In this document: positions 12,165 to 23,289 of the stretch, piece after piece
Layout: each line of letters starts with the position of its first letter
Position numbering within the stretch: position 1 is the first letter of the stretch
NCBI GenBank assembly: GCA_024803745.1
Contig: JANJXV010000002.1
Coordinates: 42,367,757-42,431,756, forward strand
Reading direction: 5' to 3'
DNA: 64,000 nt
Source of the DNA: Megascapheus bottae
Lineage: Eukaryota; Chordata; Mammalia; Rodentia; Geomyidae
Translations under genes and position numbers: made by a program
Notes under the pieces: generated by a model
Told to the model about the DNA's origin: nothing
Database searches by the model: none
Seen by the model: the letters and a program-made list of their open reading frames with translations, nothing else

Positions 12165-12359
12165 GGCCGGGAGTTTGGCCTAGTGGTAGAATGCTTCCCT
12201 AGCATGCACAAAGACCTGGGTTTGATTCCTTGGTACCACATACATAGAAAAAAGCTGGAAGTGGTACTGAGGCTCAAGTGGTAGAGCTCTAGACTTGAGA
12301 AAGTCCAAGGACAGTACTCAGGCCCTGAACTCAAGCCCAGGACTGGAAAAAAAAAAAAA
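12165..12359 (+). mobile_element. IDL-Geo SINE
   Basis: Complete dimer with A14 tail. Target duplication acattata at 12157-12164 is repeated immediately after the tail at 12360. Confidence 0.95.
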
Positions 12360-13216
12360 ACATTATAGAGGTCCTAGTATGGCAGGAACTTTGAAAACAC
12401 TGGGCAATGCACTTTTATTAAGAGTTTCTTTTTGTTGCCAACACCTACACAATAGAAGTAGAGCAATGATCTGGTGGTATCTTCAGCCTTTGTGGAATTA
12501 TGTGGGAAATGAACCAAGCCATTTAATGGGTCTTTAGTGTTTAGGTATTCAAAAAGCCAAAATGAAAACTGTGGTAAGAATAGATGCTGTAGTGTTGGAA
12601 ACAGTGATTCTCCAAGAGATAAATTCTCCATAAGGGCAGCCAGGTTTAGAGTCTGCACACCAAAATCACTTATTCATTTTCTCTCTTTGTTTTATAAAAA
12701 CACCATGGGTACTGGAGGCATCATAGTACAGCCTGAAGTCTCATTTGTTTCCATTCTATGTGTAGTCATTGCACAACAAGTGAGCCAATCTGACTTTGTG
12801 AGTCTTCAGTAGTACAGGAGATCTCACTCTATTTAGGATTTGTTTTCACAAGAATCCATCTTCAGATTCCTTTACATTCAATTTAGTAAATGTAAGTTTC
12901 TCTGATTCCTATTGATACCTAATCTCTCTAGAAACCTAATCTAGGACAAAAAAAGCCAAACTTATTTTCATGACAAAAAACATTTGACTCCAAGAAGTGG
13001 GCAATGTCTCACATGGCTTCATGCAAAACCACATCTGCCCTCTACCCTAAAAGCTCAACAAACATGTATATGTGCTTAAACTATTAGGTGCACTATGTGA
13101 GAAATCGGATATTGAACTTCTTAACATAATCTAATAGTGTAAAGATAGTTGCATAGGGTAGGTACTAGAAATGGTTGGATGTTTAGTTAAAAAACTAAAC
13201 AAAAAATTTATTTTTC

Positions 13217-13411
13217 GGGCCTGGAGTTTGGCTTAGTGGTTAAAGTGCTTGCCTAGCATGCACAAAGACCCGGGTTCGATTCCACGGTACCACATACATA
13301 GAAAAAAGCCGGAAGTGGTGCTGAGGCAAGTGGTAGAGCTCTAGCCTTGAGAGAGTCCAAGGACAGAGCTCAGGCCCTGAGCTCAAGCCCAGGACTGGCA
13401 AAAAAAAAAAA
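13217..13411 (+). mobile_element. IDL-Geo SINE
   Basis: Complete dimer with the near-consensus B-box gggttcgattcc. Target duplication ttatttttc lies on both sides (13208-13216 and after the A-tail). Confidence 0.95.
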
Positions 13412-13766
13412 ATTATTTTTCAAACTAAAGTAATGGTATATGATGCACTAACCCACAAAGGTAATGCTATGTTTTTAAAATTCCTGTATTACTTGCTGTT
13501 TATCACAAATAAAAACCTTTGGTTGCACAGGTGGTAGAAAATCTTGACTATCCTGGCTATATTTACAGTCCAAGATGATTTGATTTGCCAGCAAATGGGA
13601 CCTACAGTGGTGAAGGTCTTTCAGACCAAGCAAGCCATAAATTCAGTCAGCTTAAGACAACCTTGTTTTTAGCATAGCTGTCTTCTATCTATTTCAAAGA
13701 GATCTAAATTAATTATAACAATTAAGACTTATATACTTTTTTATTGATTAAATAAATAATAATTCT

Positions 13767-13974
13767 TTTTCTTTTTTTTTTTTTTTGCCAGTCCTGGGCT
13801 TGAGCTCAGGGCTTGAGCATTGTCCTTGGACTTTCTCAAGGCTAGCACTCTACCACTTGAGCCTCAGCACCACTTCCGGCTTTTTGCTATGTATGTGGGG
13901 TACCGAGGAATTGAACCTGGGTCTTCGTGCATGCTAGGCAAGCACTCTACCACTAGGCCAAACTCCCGGCCCCC
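13767..13974 (-). mobile_element. IDL-Geo SINE, antisense
   Basis: Near-consensus copy in complement. Perfect 16-bp target duplication aataaataataattct at 13751-13766 and 13975-13990. Confidence 0.97.
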
Positions 13975-14028
13975 AATAAATAATAATTCTTATGTTATAG
14001 GGTAAACCTAGTTAGAATTATATCTGTA

Positions 14029-14121
14029 GGGGCCGGGAATTTGGCCTAGTGGTAGCATGTTTGCCTAGCATGCACAAAGATTCGATTCGTCAGTACCACA
14101 TACATAGAAAAGCTAGAAGTG
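14029..14121 (+). mobile_element. IDL-Geo SINE, left part (split by L1)
   Basis: ID-like head, junction and the first bases of the Geo half, ending at agaaaagctagaagtg. The rest of the same SINE resumes at 15353 after the LINE-1. Outer target duplication attatatctRta flanks the whole composite (14018-14028 and about 15452). Confidence 0.95.
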
Positions 14122-15336
14122 AAAGGACATAGCTATTAAATTAGTTAGGAAGCCTACAGAGTGGGAGAAGATCTTCACCAACCATACAACGGACAAAGGC
14201 CTCATATCTAAAATACATCAACAGCTCAAAAAATTAAATCACTCCAAAACTAATCTACAAAGTAACAACCATCCCATTAAAAATGGGCCAAAGACTTAAA
14301 GAGAGCCTTCTCTGAAGAAGAAACAAAAATGGCCTATAGACACATGAAGAAATACTCAACATCTCTGGTCATAAAAGAAATGCAAATCAAAACAACTCTA
14401 AGATTCCACCTCACTCCAGTTAGAATGGCCAGGATCAGGAAAACGAATAATAACAGATGCTGGAGGGGATGTGGCCAGGAGGGATCACTACTACACTGTT
14501 GGTGGGAGTGCAAACTCATTCAACCACTATGGAAAGCAGTGTGGCAGTGCCTCAAAAGGCTAAACATAGAACTCCCCTTTGACCCAGCAATTCCACTACT
14601 TGGCATTTACCCAACCATCCAGAAACTAGGGTATACTAAATCCACTAGCACATCAATGTTCATTGCAGCATTATTCACCATAGCAAAGATATGGAACCAA
14701 CCTAGATATCCCTCAGTTGATGAATGGATCCACAAGATGTGGTATTTGTACACAATGGAATTCTATGCTGCTGTCAGAAAAAATGACATCACCCCATTTG
14801 TTAGGAAATGGAAAGACTTAGAAAAAATCATATTAAGTGAAGTAAGCCAGACTCAAAGGAACTTAGGCTCAATGGTTTCCCTCATTCATCATAACCAGTA
14901 GAAACCTTGGGCTCTAATAGCAAAGATTTGCAATAGAGCAAAAACTTGATACATAAGGCCATATAGTATGAAGCTAATTGAATGGACCTCTAGGATATTG
15001 AAACAAAAGCCATATAATGAATGATTGCTGTCCTTAAGGTGCTATGTTATCTCTCATCTCTTTTGCTGTTCCTTTGTTATCTCATATTGTCACAATATCT
15101 CACTTTGTTATCTGATCTATTGGATACATTTGTATTTGGTTACTTGAAATTGGACAGGGAAGGGGGGAAAACCAAGAGACAGGGAAGGGGGGAAAACCAA
15201 GAGGGGGGGTGGGGGGGAGGGAAATGGGTACCAAGACATGTGGAAGGGTATCAATGTATATGAATTAATGTACCTTCTATCTGGCAAATATCATGTAACC
15301 CTTTTATTAAATACAATAAAAAATATTTAAAAAAAA
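14122..15336 (+). mobile_element. LINE-1, 5'-truncated 3' end, nested in a SINE
   Basis: It carries the C-terminal part of ORF2 (stop at about 14899-14901), a 3' UTR and an A-rich end with aataaaaaatatttaaaaaa. The exact 16-bp target duplication agaaaagctagaagtg at 14106-14121 and 15337-15352 proves insertion into an existing IDL-Geo copy. At about 14283 an A-run one base short shifts the ORF2 frame; otherwise the frame from there to the stop is open. The 3' UTR has a G-rich polypurine tract at 15158-15230. Confidence 0.96.
14283..14901 (+). pseudogene. L1 ORF2 C-terminal fragment
   Basis: The open frame includes [18 protein letters not shown], the L1 C-terminal signature [18 protein letters not shown], and [12 protein letters not shown] then [15 protein letters not shown]. 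These mark the cysteine-containing C-terminal segment downstream of the reverse transcriptase. Endonuclease and RT domains are absent through 5' truncation, and the upstream frame (TEWEKIFTNHTTDKGL..., from about 14140) is out of phase, so it cannot act. It is the least decayed ORF2 stretch in the window. Confidence 0.93.
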
Positions 15337-15352
15337 AGAAAAGCTAGAAGTG

Positions 15353-15447
15353 GTATTGTAGCTCAGGTGGTAGATCTCTAGGCTTGAGGAAAGCCCAAGG
15401 ACAGCACTCCGGCCCTGAGTTCAGTCCTTAGGATTGGCAAAAAAAAA
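15353..15447 (+). mobile_element. IDL-Geo SINE, right part (split by L1)
   Basis: Resumes the Geo half after the L1 target duplication: gtattgtagctcaggtggta to ggattggcaaaaaaaa. The SINE is therefore older than the L1 at 14122-15336. Confidence 0.95.
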
Positions 15448-15549
15448 TAATAATTATATCTATATTTATCAGGCAAGGATCTCCAAGAGATCAAGTAACA
15501 AGCCCAAGAAAAATGAAAAAAACAATAGTGAAAAATCATTAGTGCATAC

Positions 15550-15633
15550 CTTTTCAGGAAGGTGAAGAATGGTGTGTTCTCCTGCACTGAAGTGGGACAG
15601 AGCTTTGTAGGCAGCATTGGCTGAAACTGGGTC
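15550..15633 (-). CDS. FOCAD: FOCAD internal exon g (28 codons)
   Basis: Acceptor ..atcctccag, donor gtatgc, 84 nt in phase 0/0. Translation DPVSANAAYKALSHFSAG then EHTILHLPEK matches focadhesin. It lies about 100 bp upstream (higher coordinate) of an IDL-Geo SINE that has itself been split by a LINE-1. The insertion pair sits close to the donor side without disturbing the gtatgc site. Confidence 0.96.
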
Positions 15634-16255
15634 CTGGAGGATAAAAGGAAACAAACAAAGTACATAATAAATATCAGAAAAATCTCCCCTCATTCCAAGA
15701 TTCTATAAACAGTGCTTGGAAATATTATTCAAGTCTTCTGAAACCAAACTTAGCAATTTCGAAGGAGAAATCAAATGTCCTATTTCACAAATAACAGTAT
15801 GGGAGGAAGAGTAAAACAAAACACATGCAAAAAAATTAATAAGGACAGCCGCAAAAAATTATTGACATCAAATATTTTTCTAGAGAATCTAAAATAAAAA
15901 AATGCAAAAACAAAAAGACCCATCATTAGGCAAAAGCACCAAAACACTATATTTTTATCCTAATCTGGATACAAAGTATAAGTAACAAAGAATTAACCAG
16001 GTGTCAATATAATAGTGTGGTGTAGTGGAAGAAATAAGGATTGAGAGGATGACAAGACTGAACTTCGATTCTTGCTCTCCACTTAATGACTTGGATTCTA
16101 TATTAATTCATATGAATGAAGTATAACATCACCAACATCCTATTCTCAATACCCCTTCACTAAAAATGACAGCTACAACTGGCATAGGGCTTCTTTGTTT
16201 GGTAGGGGTGTTAGCAAAGTAAAAAATGGAAGGACCATGTTAAAAATGACAGACA

Positions 16256-16488
16256 GCCAGGTTCTAGAGGCTCATGTCTATAATCTTAGCTACTCAGGAG
16301 GCTGAAATTTGAGGACTGAGGTTTGAAGCCATCCTGGAAAGACAAGTCTGTGCAAAACTTAGCTCCAAAAAAGCCATAAGTTGTGATGTGGCTTAAGGGG
16401 TAGAGCACTAGCCTTTAACACAAAGAGGCTTAGGGACAGGCCCTGAGTTCAAGCTTGACAACTAGCAAAAAAAAAAAAAAAAAAAAAA
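16256..16488 (+). mobile_element. B1-Geo composite SINE
   Basis: B1-like half (agctactcaggaggctgaaa, ggtttgaagcc) joined to a Geo half (gatgtggcttaaggggtaga, gagttcaagc) with a long A-tail. It lies within 310 bp of exon f. Confidence 0.9.
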
Positions 16489-16489
16489 G

Positions 16490-16786
16490 AGACAATGTTA
16501 TCAATCCCTCTTAATATCTGTTAAATTTTTTAAAATATTAAATTAAATACATATCTACATTCATTAAGCATTTACATCTCGGGGGTTTACATCACTCATG
16601 TAGATGATTCACATCATGTAGATTAATGGCATGAATTGAGTTTTAAGACGTAAACTTGCTAATAATCACACCTTCAAAATTAAGAAGCCATTGTTGCAAT
16701 CTACATTTAAAAAGAATTGTCTTATTTCATAATTCATTTCTCAGTTTCACAATTCACTGGCATACTCCAACCCTCAGGGAAAATAC
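16490..16786. other. FOCAD intron g-f, unannotated part
   Basis: AT-rich intron between the B1-Geo SINE and exon f; no element recognised. Confidence 0.6.
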
Positions 16787-16837
16787 CTTGCTCTGAGTGT
16801 GAGTCCAGAGGAAGCTGAGGACTTGAACTTTGAAATT
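16787..16837 (-). CDS. FOCAD: FOCAD internal exon f (17 codons)
   Basis: A small 51-nt exon in phase 0/0 between ..attttcag and gtattt. It encodes NFKVQVLSFLWTHTQSK, continuous with ..SEYE of exon e and DPVS.. of exon g. Its size makes it easy to miss with automatic callers, but the conserved peptide and both splice sites are clear. Confidence 0.95.
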
Positions 16838-18046
16838 CTGAAAATCCAAGAAACACAAAAGTGTTAGAAAAAAGATAAAGTTGAAGACAGTGAAAAATAA
16901 ACTATTTTTTAAAATTATAGCAACCAATAGTTGATTCAACTTGTATTTATCCATAACACATTAAATGAGAGAACTCAGAAAAGATTCATCATCAAAATAC
17001 ATGGATAATTGAAACACAGTGTGATTTTCCGAGGTTATTAAACCTAGAAAGTGAAATATTTTCTAATCCTTAAGTTCTGATGTCATTATTCTTAATCCAA
17101 TCCCCTATATAGAAGGCTACTTTTCTCCAAGCCCATGTGGTATACGGCACATTTACATCTGGTATGATGTAAACTTCACTAGGTTTGCATACTCCTTAGT
17201 TTTTTCTCTGTCAAAGACTTTGATCACAAAGCCCAGAATAGTTCCTTAAAAGGTAAAAATATTTATAAATAATTGCCCAAATCTAAAATCTATCCAATAC
17301 TCAATATTTATAACTTTTTAAATCATATAAGGCTTCCTATGCTTCTTTTGCTACCAATTCAACTTCAGTGGGAAGAAACATTATATGAATTGCTAAAGTT
17401 CCTGGTCTAACAATACCAATAAATAAGGTTTCCTTGTTTCCTCCCATAATGTTTGTCACTTTCTCTACCTCATTTTCATTGCCATTTGATTATCTGCACC
17501 CATCAAATGTTACCCTGTCATGATTTTAGTCTATCTCATTGAATATTTAGGTTTCTAGAAGACAGACACTGCCCCCACATAGTATAAAGGGAGAATTGGC
17601 CATGTAATAAGAATGTCCTGAGTACAGATACTAGCTATTACTTGGTAACTAATATGTCAGTTGGATGCTTGCCCTGATACATGGCAGTTAGTCTATAATA
17701 CTGGTCAGTAAGTAAATACAGCTTGCAAAAACCTCAGTAGATTCTTTGGCTATAAAATAAAAAGTAACACCGTCCTATTCCATTTTAGAAATAATGTAAT
17801 AATTAGGAGAATAACAATAGGAAAATGCCAGGAAATTAATTGGAATTCAAAAATAGTACCTGCTACTCTAGTATCCCTAAGGCCTGGTACATTAAATGCA
17901 CTCTAAGCCAATGAATATATATTCAATGCATTGTGCAAAGTAATTTTAAAAAAAAACAGTACAATTGAAGCATGGACTCCAATTTCAAAATGTTCATAAT
18001 CTACTAGGAGAAATAATTTCTGGGTATATATTCCTAATATAATATA
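16838..18046. other. FOCAD intron f-e, mostly single-copy-looking
   Basis: No element is clearly recognised. The 17540-17720 stretch faintly resembles an old L2/MIR 3' end, but I do not call it. Confidence 0.5.
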
Positions 18047-18060
18047 AAAATAAAGCTCTA

Positions 18061-18345
18061 GCCAAGCCCAGTGGCACCCACCTGTAATCCTAGCTACTCA
18101 GGAGGCTGAGATCTGGGGATTGCGGTTCAAAGCCAGCTTGGGCACTAAAGTCTGTGAGACTCTTATCTCAAATTAACCACTAAAAAACCCGAAGTAGTGC
18201 TGTGGCTCAAAGGGTAGGGTGGTAGCCTTGAGTTGAAGAATTCAAGGACAATTCCCAGGCCAAGGGTAGGACAGTAGCCTTGAGCTGAAGAAATGAGGAA
18301 CAGCACCCAGGCCCAGAGTTCAAGCCCCATGACTAACAAATAATA
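18061..18345 (+). mobile_element. B1-Geo composite SINE with internal duplication
   Basis: B1-like head ccaagcccagtggcacccac, then a Geo half. A segment of about 65 bp of the Geo half (gtagccttgagYtgaagaa...ccaggcc) is present twice. Target duplication aataaagctct flanks it. Confidence 0.92.
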
Positions 18346-18349
18346 AATA

Positions 18350-19090
18350 AAGCTCTTACAACAGCATAAAGGAATTTGGAAGCAATAGAGTCCTGCTTAC
18401 TAGAAGGCTACAACAAGTTAAAACAATTATTTCTTAAAACAATTTAAAATCAGAGATTAAAAAAAGAAGAAAAACTAGATAAAAGGAACCATTTTTTTTT
18501 TAACAAATGCAATACAGAAGTTTGCAAGCACATAGTTTCACTCTTCTGGACTGCTAGTACATGGCATCACAGAGAAGCTAAATTAAAAAAAAACTGATTT
18601 GGCATAAACAGGTTGAGCTTCATTTAAGGTGAGCACAAAACATTAAAATAACTAGAGATAGAAATGATTTAAGAAATCCTTTGAGAAAACGCATTGAACA
18701 AATTCCAAGAAATTTAAAAAAAATAGGAGAAGAGAGAAGGATGGTAAGAGAGACGAAAGTAAGGAAAAGAAACTGAAGAACCACTATCACAAAGCAGTTG
18801 ATTTGAGGAGTGGAAGAAACTTAATATTATACAACACTAAGATAAAGCAAAAATATCTAATCTAAAAGAAATACGGTATAGTCTGTGAGTTTAAAACACA
18901 TACACCATAAATTAACCTGTAATAAAATCTGAATTCAAATATAAGCAACATAAAGATCTAAGATTTTGACCATTGAAAACAAAAAATAAATAATTATATA
19001 CAATACAACCTTTTTCTTAGTCTTGCCTACAGTCCCACAGGCTATTTGACAGTATAAAACCTAGTACCCATAAATTATAACCATTAAAAA
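18350..19090. other. FOCAD intron f-e, unannotated part
   Basis: AT-rich sequence with A-runs; nothing recognised. Confidence 0.6.
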
Positions 19091-19100
19091 AAACTGTTGG

Positions 19101-19310
19101 AGCTAGGCACTGGTGGCTCATGCCTGTAATATTAACCACACAGGAAGCTGAGATCTGAGAATTGCGGTTCGAAGCTAGCCCAGGCATTAAAGTCTGTGAG
19201 ACTATTATCTCCAAATAGCCACCAGAAAACCAGAAATGGGGCTGTGGCTTCCTCAGGGACAGTCTCCAGGTTCAGAATTCAAGCCCCAGGACCAACCAAA
19301 ACAAACAAAA
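19101..19310 (+). mobile_element. B1-Geo composite SINE
   Basis: Left half agctaggcactggtggctca, right half shortened (ggggctgtggcttcctcagg). The tail is an A/C-rich (CAAA)n. Confidence 0.88.
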
Positions 19311-19330
19311 TGTACATTAATGTGCACTGT

Positions 19331-19552
19331 GTGCCAGTCCTGGGCTTGAACTCAAGGTCTGGGACCTATCCCTGAGTTTTTGTGTTGAAGCTAGCACTTT
19401 ACCATTTAAGCCCGAGCTCTACTTACAGCTTATTAATGGATAACTGGAGATAAAAATCGCTGGACTTTCCTGCCCAGGCTGGCTTAGAACCACAATCCTC
19501 AAATCTCAGTCTCCTGAGTAGCTAAGATTACAGGCATGAGCCACCAATGTCA
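19331..19552 (-). mobile_element. B1-Geo composite SINE, antisense
   Basis: The complement carries the Geo half then the B1-like half (ctcctgagtagctaagatta, caggcatgagcc). It forms an inverted pair with the SINE at 19101-19310, only 20 bp apart. Confidence 0.9.
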
Positions 19553-19575
19553 ATCTATATAAAAATCTTAGAAAC

Positions 19576-19750
19576 TGGGGTTTCATCTAGTGGTAGAGTG
19601 CTTGCCTAACATGTACAAAGACCTGGCTTGATTCCTCAGTACCACATATATAGAAAAGACGGAAGTGGTAGAGTGCTAGTCTTGAGAAAAAAGCCCAAGG
19701 ACAGTGCTCAGCCCCTGAGTTTAAACCCCAGAACAGGCAAAAAAAAAAAA
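19576..19750 (+). mobile_element. IDL-Geo SINE
   Basis: Complete dimer with slightly shortened Geo half and long A-tail. Perfect 14-bp target duplication aaaatcttagaaac at 19562-19575 and 19751-19764. Confidence 0.97.
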
Positions 19751-19998
19751 AAAATCTTAGAAACAAAGAATAACAAAGAATCTTCCACAATGTAATTGAA
19801 CTAATCATTTGTAAAACAGCAGAATGTATCCTGCTTTTATTAATGTCTTGGGTTTTGTCCATTGCTTATTTTCTAAATAAGACTTTTTACAAATTCTCAT
19901 AATATAAGTTTTATGTCCCTTATATAAATACTCTTGCCTCATCAAGAGGATAAAAGTTCAAGTTTAACCCTACCTAAATAGCCAGCAAGTTAAACCAC

Positions 19999-20011
19999 AT
20001 ACACACACGCA

Positions 20012-20043
<32 letters not shown>

Positions 20044-20062
20044 CCCCCACACACACACACTC
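19999..20062. repeat. (CA)n/(CATA)n microsatellite
   Basis: Imperfect (CA)n with (catac)n and a C-run, 230 bp from exon e on its donor side. Confidence 0.93.
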
Positions 20063-20291
20063 AAAAAATTGGGGTTTAGTGTTGAATGCTTAGAATACCA
20101 TTACTCAAGAGACTAAGGAAGGAGCATACAAGTTTACATCCATCCTGGGTTCAAACTGTCACAAGACAGAACCCAAGCAAGCTCAAGACCAATCTAGCCT
20201 ACAAAGCCAGACGCTTAAAAAAAAATCGTATATTCTCCCAAAGTAGTCACTGGTTCATATGACTTTCCAATGTGAGCTCCACAACACATAC

Positions 20292-20426
20292 CTCATACTC
20301 AGATGTATTGACTGTTAAAGAAGGAACCAGAGAGAACAGTTCACTCAGGGTCTTCAAAATGAGAGGTCTTGTGTCACAACTTAACTTTGGAGAGAGAGCG
20401 TTCCAAGTAGAGCGGATACAAACAAC
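20292..20426 (-). CDS. FOCAD: FOCAD internal exon e (45 codons)
   Basis: Acceptor ..gttcacag, donor gtatgt, 135 nt in phase 0/0. It encodes VVCIRSTWNALSPKLSCD and continues to ..LTVNTSEYE, a highly conserved focadhesin stretch. It is the first exon after the 32,471-bp intron. The residues line up directly after the CQAE end of exon d, so no exon is missing between them. Confidence 0.97.
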
Positions 20427-20754
20427 CTGTGAACACATTTCCAAAATCAATAGCCAGCAAAATTCTAACTCCTGTAGAAATATTAAATACTAATACACAT
20501 TATATTATGAAGAAACAAAAAAGAAAAAGATTCCCAGAAGTTTAGATTTAACAAGGAGCCACCCTACAAAGCAACATAAACCGCTTTTTCTTTGGTTACT
20601 CAAGGACAAAATTCTGTCTCTTTTTTTCTCTCCTTGCTCTCTTCTGGTATCTGTTACCATTTAAATATGAAGTATATGCCCATGACTCACCTTCTGATGG
20701 ACTTATTGAAAAGTGACCAACTCATAAGAGTATTCATTTCATCAATGGATTAAT

Positions 20755-21062
20755 TCATTAATAAGTTTATCCATAAATGGGCTATCAGAAGGTATGGCCT
20801 CAGTGAAGGAAGCAGGTCACTAGGGTATACCTTTAAAGGAGATAGCTTGTTTCCTCAATCTCTCTCTGTCTCAGTTTTTCTCTGTTTCTCTCTGTGTGTC
20901 TATCTCTCTGTCTCTATCTCTTTCTTTTACCTGAGTGCCAGGATGTTCTGCAATGAAGCTAGATAACATGGACTAAAACCTCGAAACGATGAACCAAAAA
21001 TAAAAATAATAAATCCTTTTCTTTAATTTCCTTTTTCTTAGGTATTTTTTCACACCAACAAA
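20755..21062 (+). mobile_element. MaLR-like LTR fragment with CT-rich insert
   Basis: Same family end as at 2215: aaaataataaatcc, a pyrimidine run, then aggtattttttcacaccaac aaaaa. A (CTCTCTGT)n-type expansion at 20857-20925 interrupts it. Confidence 0.55.
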
Positions 21063-21207
21063 AATCTCTCTCTTTATTCTCTTCTCTATTAATCTACCTA
21101 TCTGTCCCTCTTTCTCTCTCTCTCTAATATATAAACCCACACACACAAGCTTACATCCATATAAAACAAATTCTGGAATATGTATTCTAGAATGTGTGTG
21201 GAAATAT

Positions 21208-21222
21208 ATATAATATATATTA

Positions 21223-21264
<42 letters not shown>
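21208..21264. repeat. (TATC)n microsatellite
   Basis: Tract of tatc units (about 12) preceded by tatatataatatatat. CT-rich runs also lie at 21061-21125. Confidence 0.96.
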
Positions 21265-21507
21265 ACTAATAAGAACCACTCCCTGAAAGAAAACTGATAA
21301 GATAAATTTAGCACATTTCTAAAGCTAGGCATAGTTCTTGTAGTTTTTACTATTGTTGAGACTTGCTGCTACACACTAAGTTAGAGTGTTAACATATATA
21401 AATCAAACAACTCTCAATTCAAATCACCTTACAAGTTTTTAAAAGATGTTAGAGAAGAAATTTATTATTTAAAATAATAATTTAAGACTTTTAAATGTCA
21501 TTTTATA

Positions 21508-21842
21508 TGAATATTTTTATTGTTAGGATAATGTATAGCATTCATCTGGTAATGGGTACATTACTTCTTGAACCTTGATACCCCTTCTCATGTTTTTGTG
21601 CCCCTTTCCCTTTCCAGTTCCCTTCCCCATTTCAAATAAACATGTAAACATGTACACAATATACCAGGTAACAAAGTCAGATACAGTAACTATATGAGAT
21701 TAACCATAAGTGGAAAAAAAGAGGAAAGAAATAACTTCAAATAGTACATTAAGAACAACAATCACAAAGATAAACCTCTTGTTTCCATAACCTAGAGTTC
21801 ATTTCGTTCAGTCTCATCTTGTATGACTATATGTAAATAACT
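21508..21842 (-). mobile_element. L1 3'-UTR, antisense, older copy
   Basis: Complement of the L1 3' UTR with moderate divergence: catttcaaataaacatgtaa, taccaggtaacaaagtcaga, gtacattaagaacaacaatc. Confidence 0.85.
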
Positions 21843-21849
21843 TTTGAGA

Positions 21850-22970
21850 AAGAGGCTGTTAAATGTTACAAATGAATCTAAAGCAAAAATGTTATGGCCA
21901 CTTAAAACTTGACACAATTTCCTTAAACCCAGTATTCCTAATCATTTTAATATCCGGTTTCATAGATACTTAGATGACTGTCTTAAGTTCAATTCCAGCT
22001 ACAACAGGCAATTTCTTTTCACTGATGGATATTAAAATTTTAAAACTCAATAGGAAGAGTCATAATGTGGATCAATTAGATAGAGTTTAACCAGGATTAA
22101 TCTTTCTAAAACAATTCAATGTCTTCTCTTAAACTGCAATTAATATATATAATTTATCTCTATCTAGAAAAATAAACTATTTAGAAAAACTTCACGAAGT
22201 AGTAAGTGAAGAAGTGTCAAAGATAAATGAATTATACTTAAAGGATATAAATTAAAGAGAAGCCCAAAGGAAAGGGCAACAGAAAAATTTTTAATGAAGT
22301 TGGATCTAGTTTTTATTATAATTCCTGCTATCCATGAAATAGCAGGGGGAAAATGGGCTTGATCTAAAATCTACTACATTGTTTGAGTATCACTAACATT
22401 TACTAAGAATAGTGCTGTAAGCTAGGCATGACAATAGGCACATTTGTATGTAAAATAACTCTTACAACAAAATGGAGTTTCAATATTTTTAACCTATGAA
22501 AGCTAGCAATTCAACAATGAGTCACACAAAATAAAATCTGAAACACAGTCTGATCCTCCAAAGTATTTATCAATTTACAGGAAAGAAACAGAAATGTATG
22601 CACCTCTATATTATTAGATAACAAAAGAGTACATGATTGAAACTACTGACAAAATAAAATAGTACCGAGAGAGATGCATAGAAAAAAGAAACCTCAGTGC
22701 CTAGGATTCATCTTCAGAGAGGGTACCAAGAGATGGTAAGTCTTGACAATGGACCTGAAAAAGGTAGGACAGAAATCACACAGGAATACTTCAAGGATAG
22801 AGTACTCCCAAATCAATCCATCAATTAATCACACACACACACACCACCACCACCAACAACAAAAACAACAACACACCATGTTGTATCACAAAAGGCATGA
22901 ATAGATGGTAAGAATAGCAGAATAGCAGAGATTTGAGTTGAAAAAGACATGATACAAAAAAAAAATACCT
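21850..22970. other. Intron d-e, unannotated part
   Basis: AT-rich intron. Small (CA)n, (CCA)n and (CAA)n runs occur at 22831-22875. No element recognised. Confidence 0.6.
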
Positions 22971-22972
22971 AG

Positions 22973-23132
22973 AAGAGCACGAAGACCTGGGTTCAATTCC
23001 TCAGTACCACATACATAGAAAAAGGCCGGAAATGGTGCTGAGGCCCAAGTGGTAGAGCTCTAGCCTTGAGAAAGTCCAGGGACAGTGCTCAGGCCCTGAG
23101 CTCAAGCCCAGGACTGGCAACCCCCCCTCAAA
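22973..23132 (+). mobile_element. IDL-Geo SINE, 5'-truncated
   Basis: Begins inside the ID-like half (gcacgaagacctgggttcaa), continues through the Geo half and a C/A-rich tail. Confidence 0.9.
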
Positions 23133-23182
23133 AAAAAACAATGAGAATGAGTTGGAAAGTAACGTATTTGAAGCCATACAGA

Positions 23183-23183
<1 letters not shown>

Positions 23184-23252
<69 letters not shown>
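23184..23252. repeat. (CT)n microsatellite
   Basis: About 34 CT units, followed by (CA)n-like text to 23276. It abuts the 5' end of an L1 fragment. Confidence 0.97.
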
Positions 23253-23256
<4 letters not shown>

Positions 23257-23289
23257 ACACACAGGCACACACACAGTTATAAGATATGG

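Noticed and set aside
13217..13300. tRNA-Ala-like sequence with A and B boxes
   Set aside because: It is the ID-like half of an IDL-Geo SINE with tail and target duplication, not a tRNA gene.
21208..21264. Regular short repeats considered as a CRISPR-like array
   Set aside because: Uniform 4-bp units without spacers; an ordinary microsatellite in mammalian DNA.
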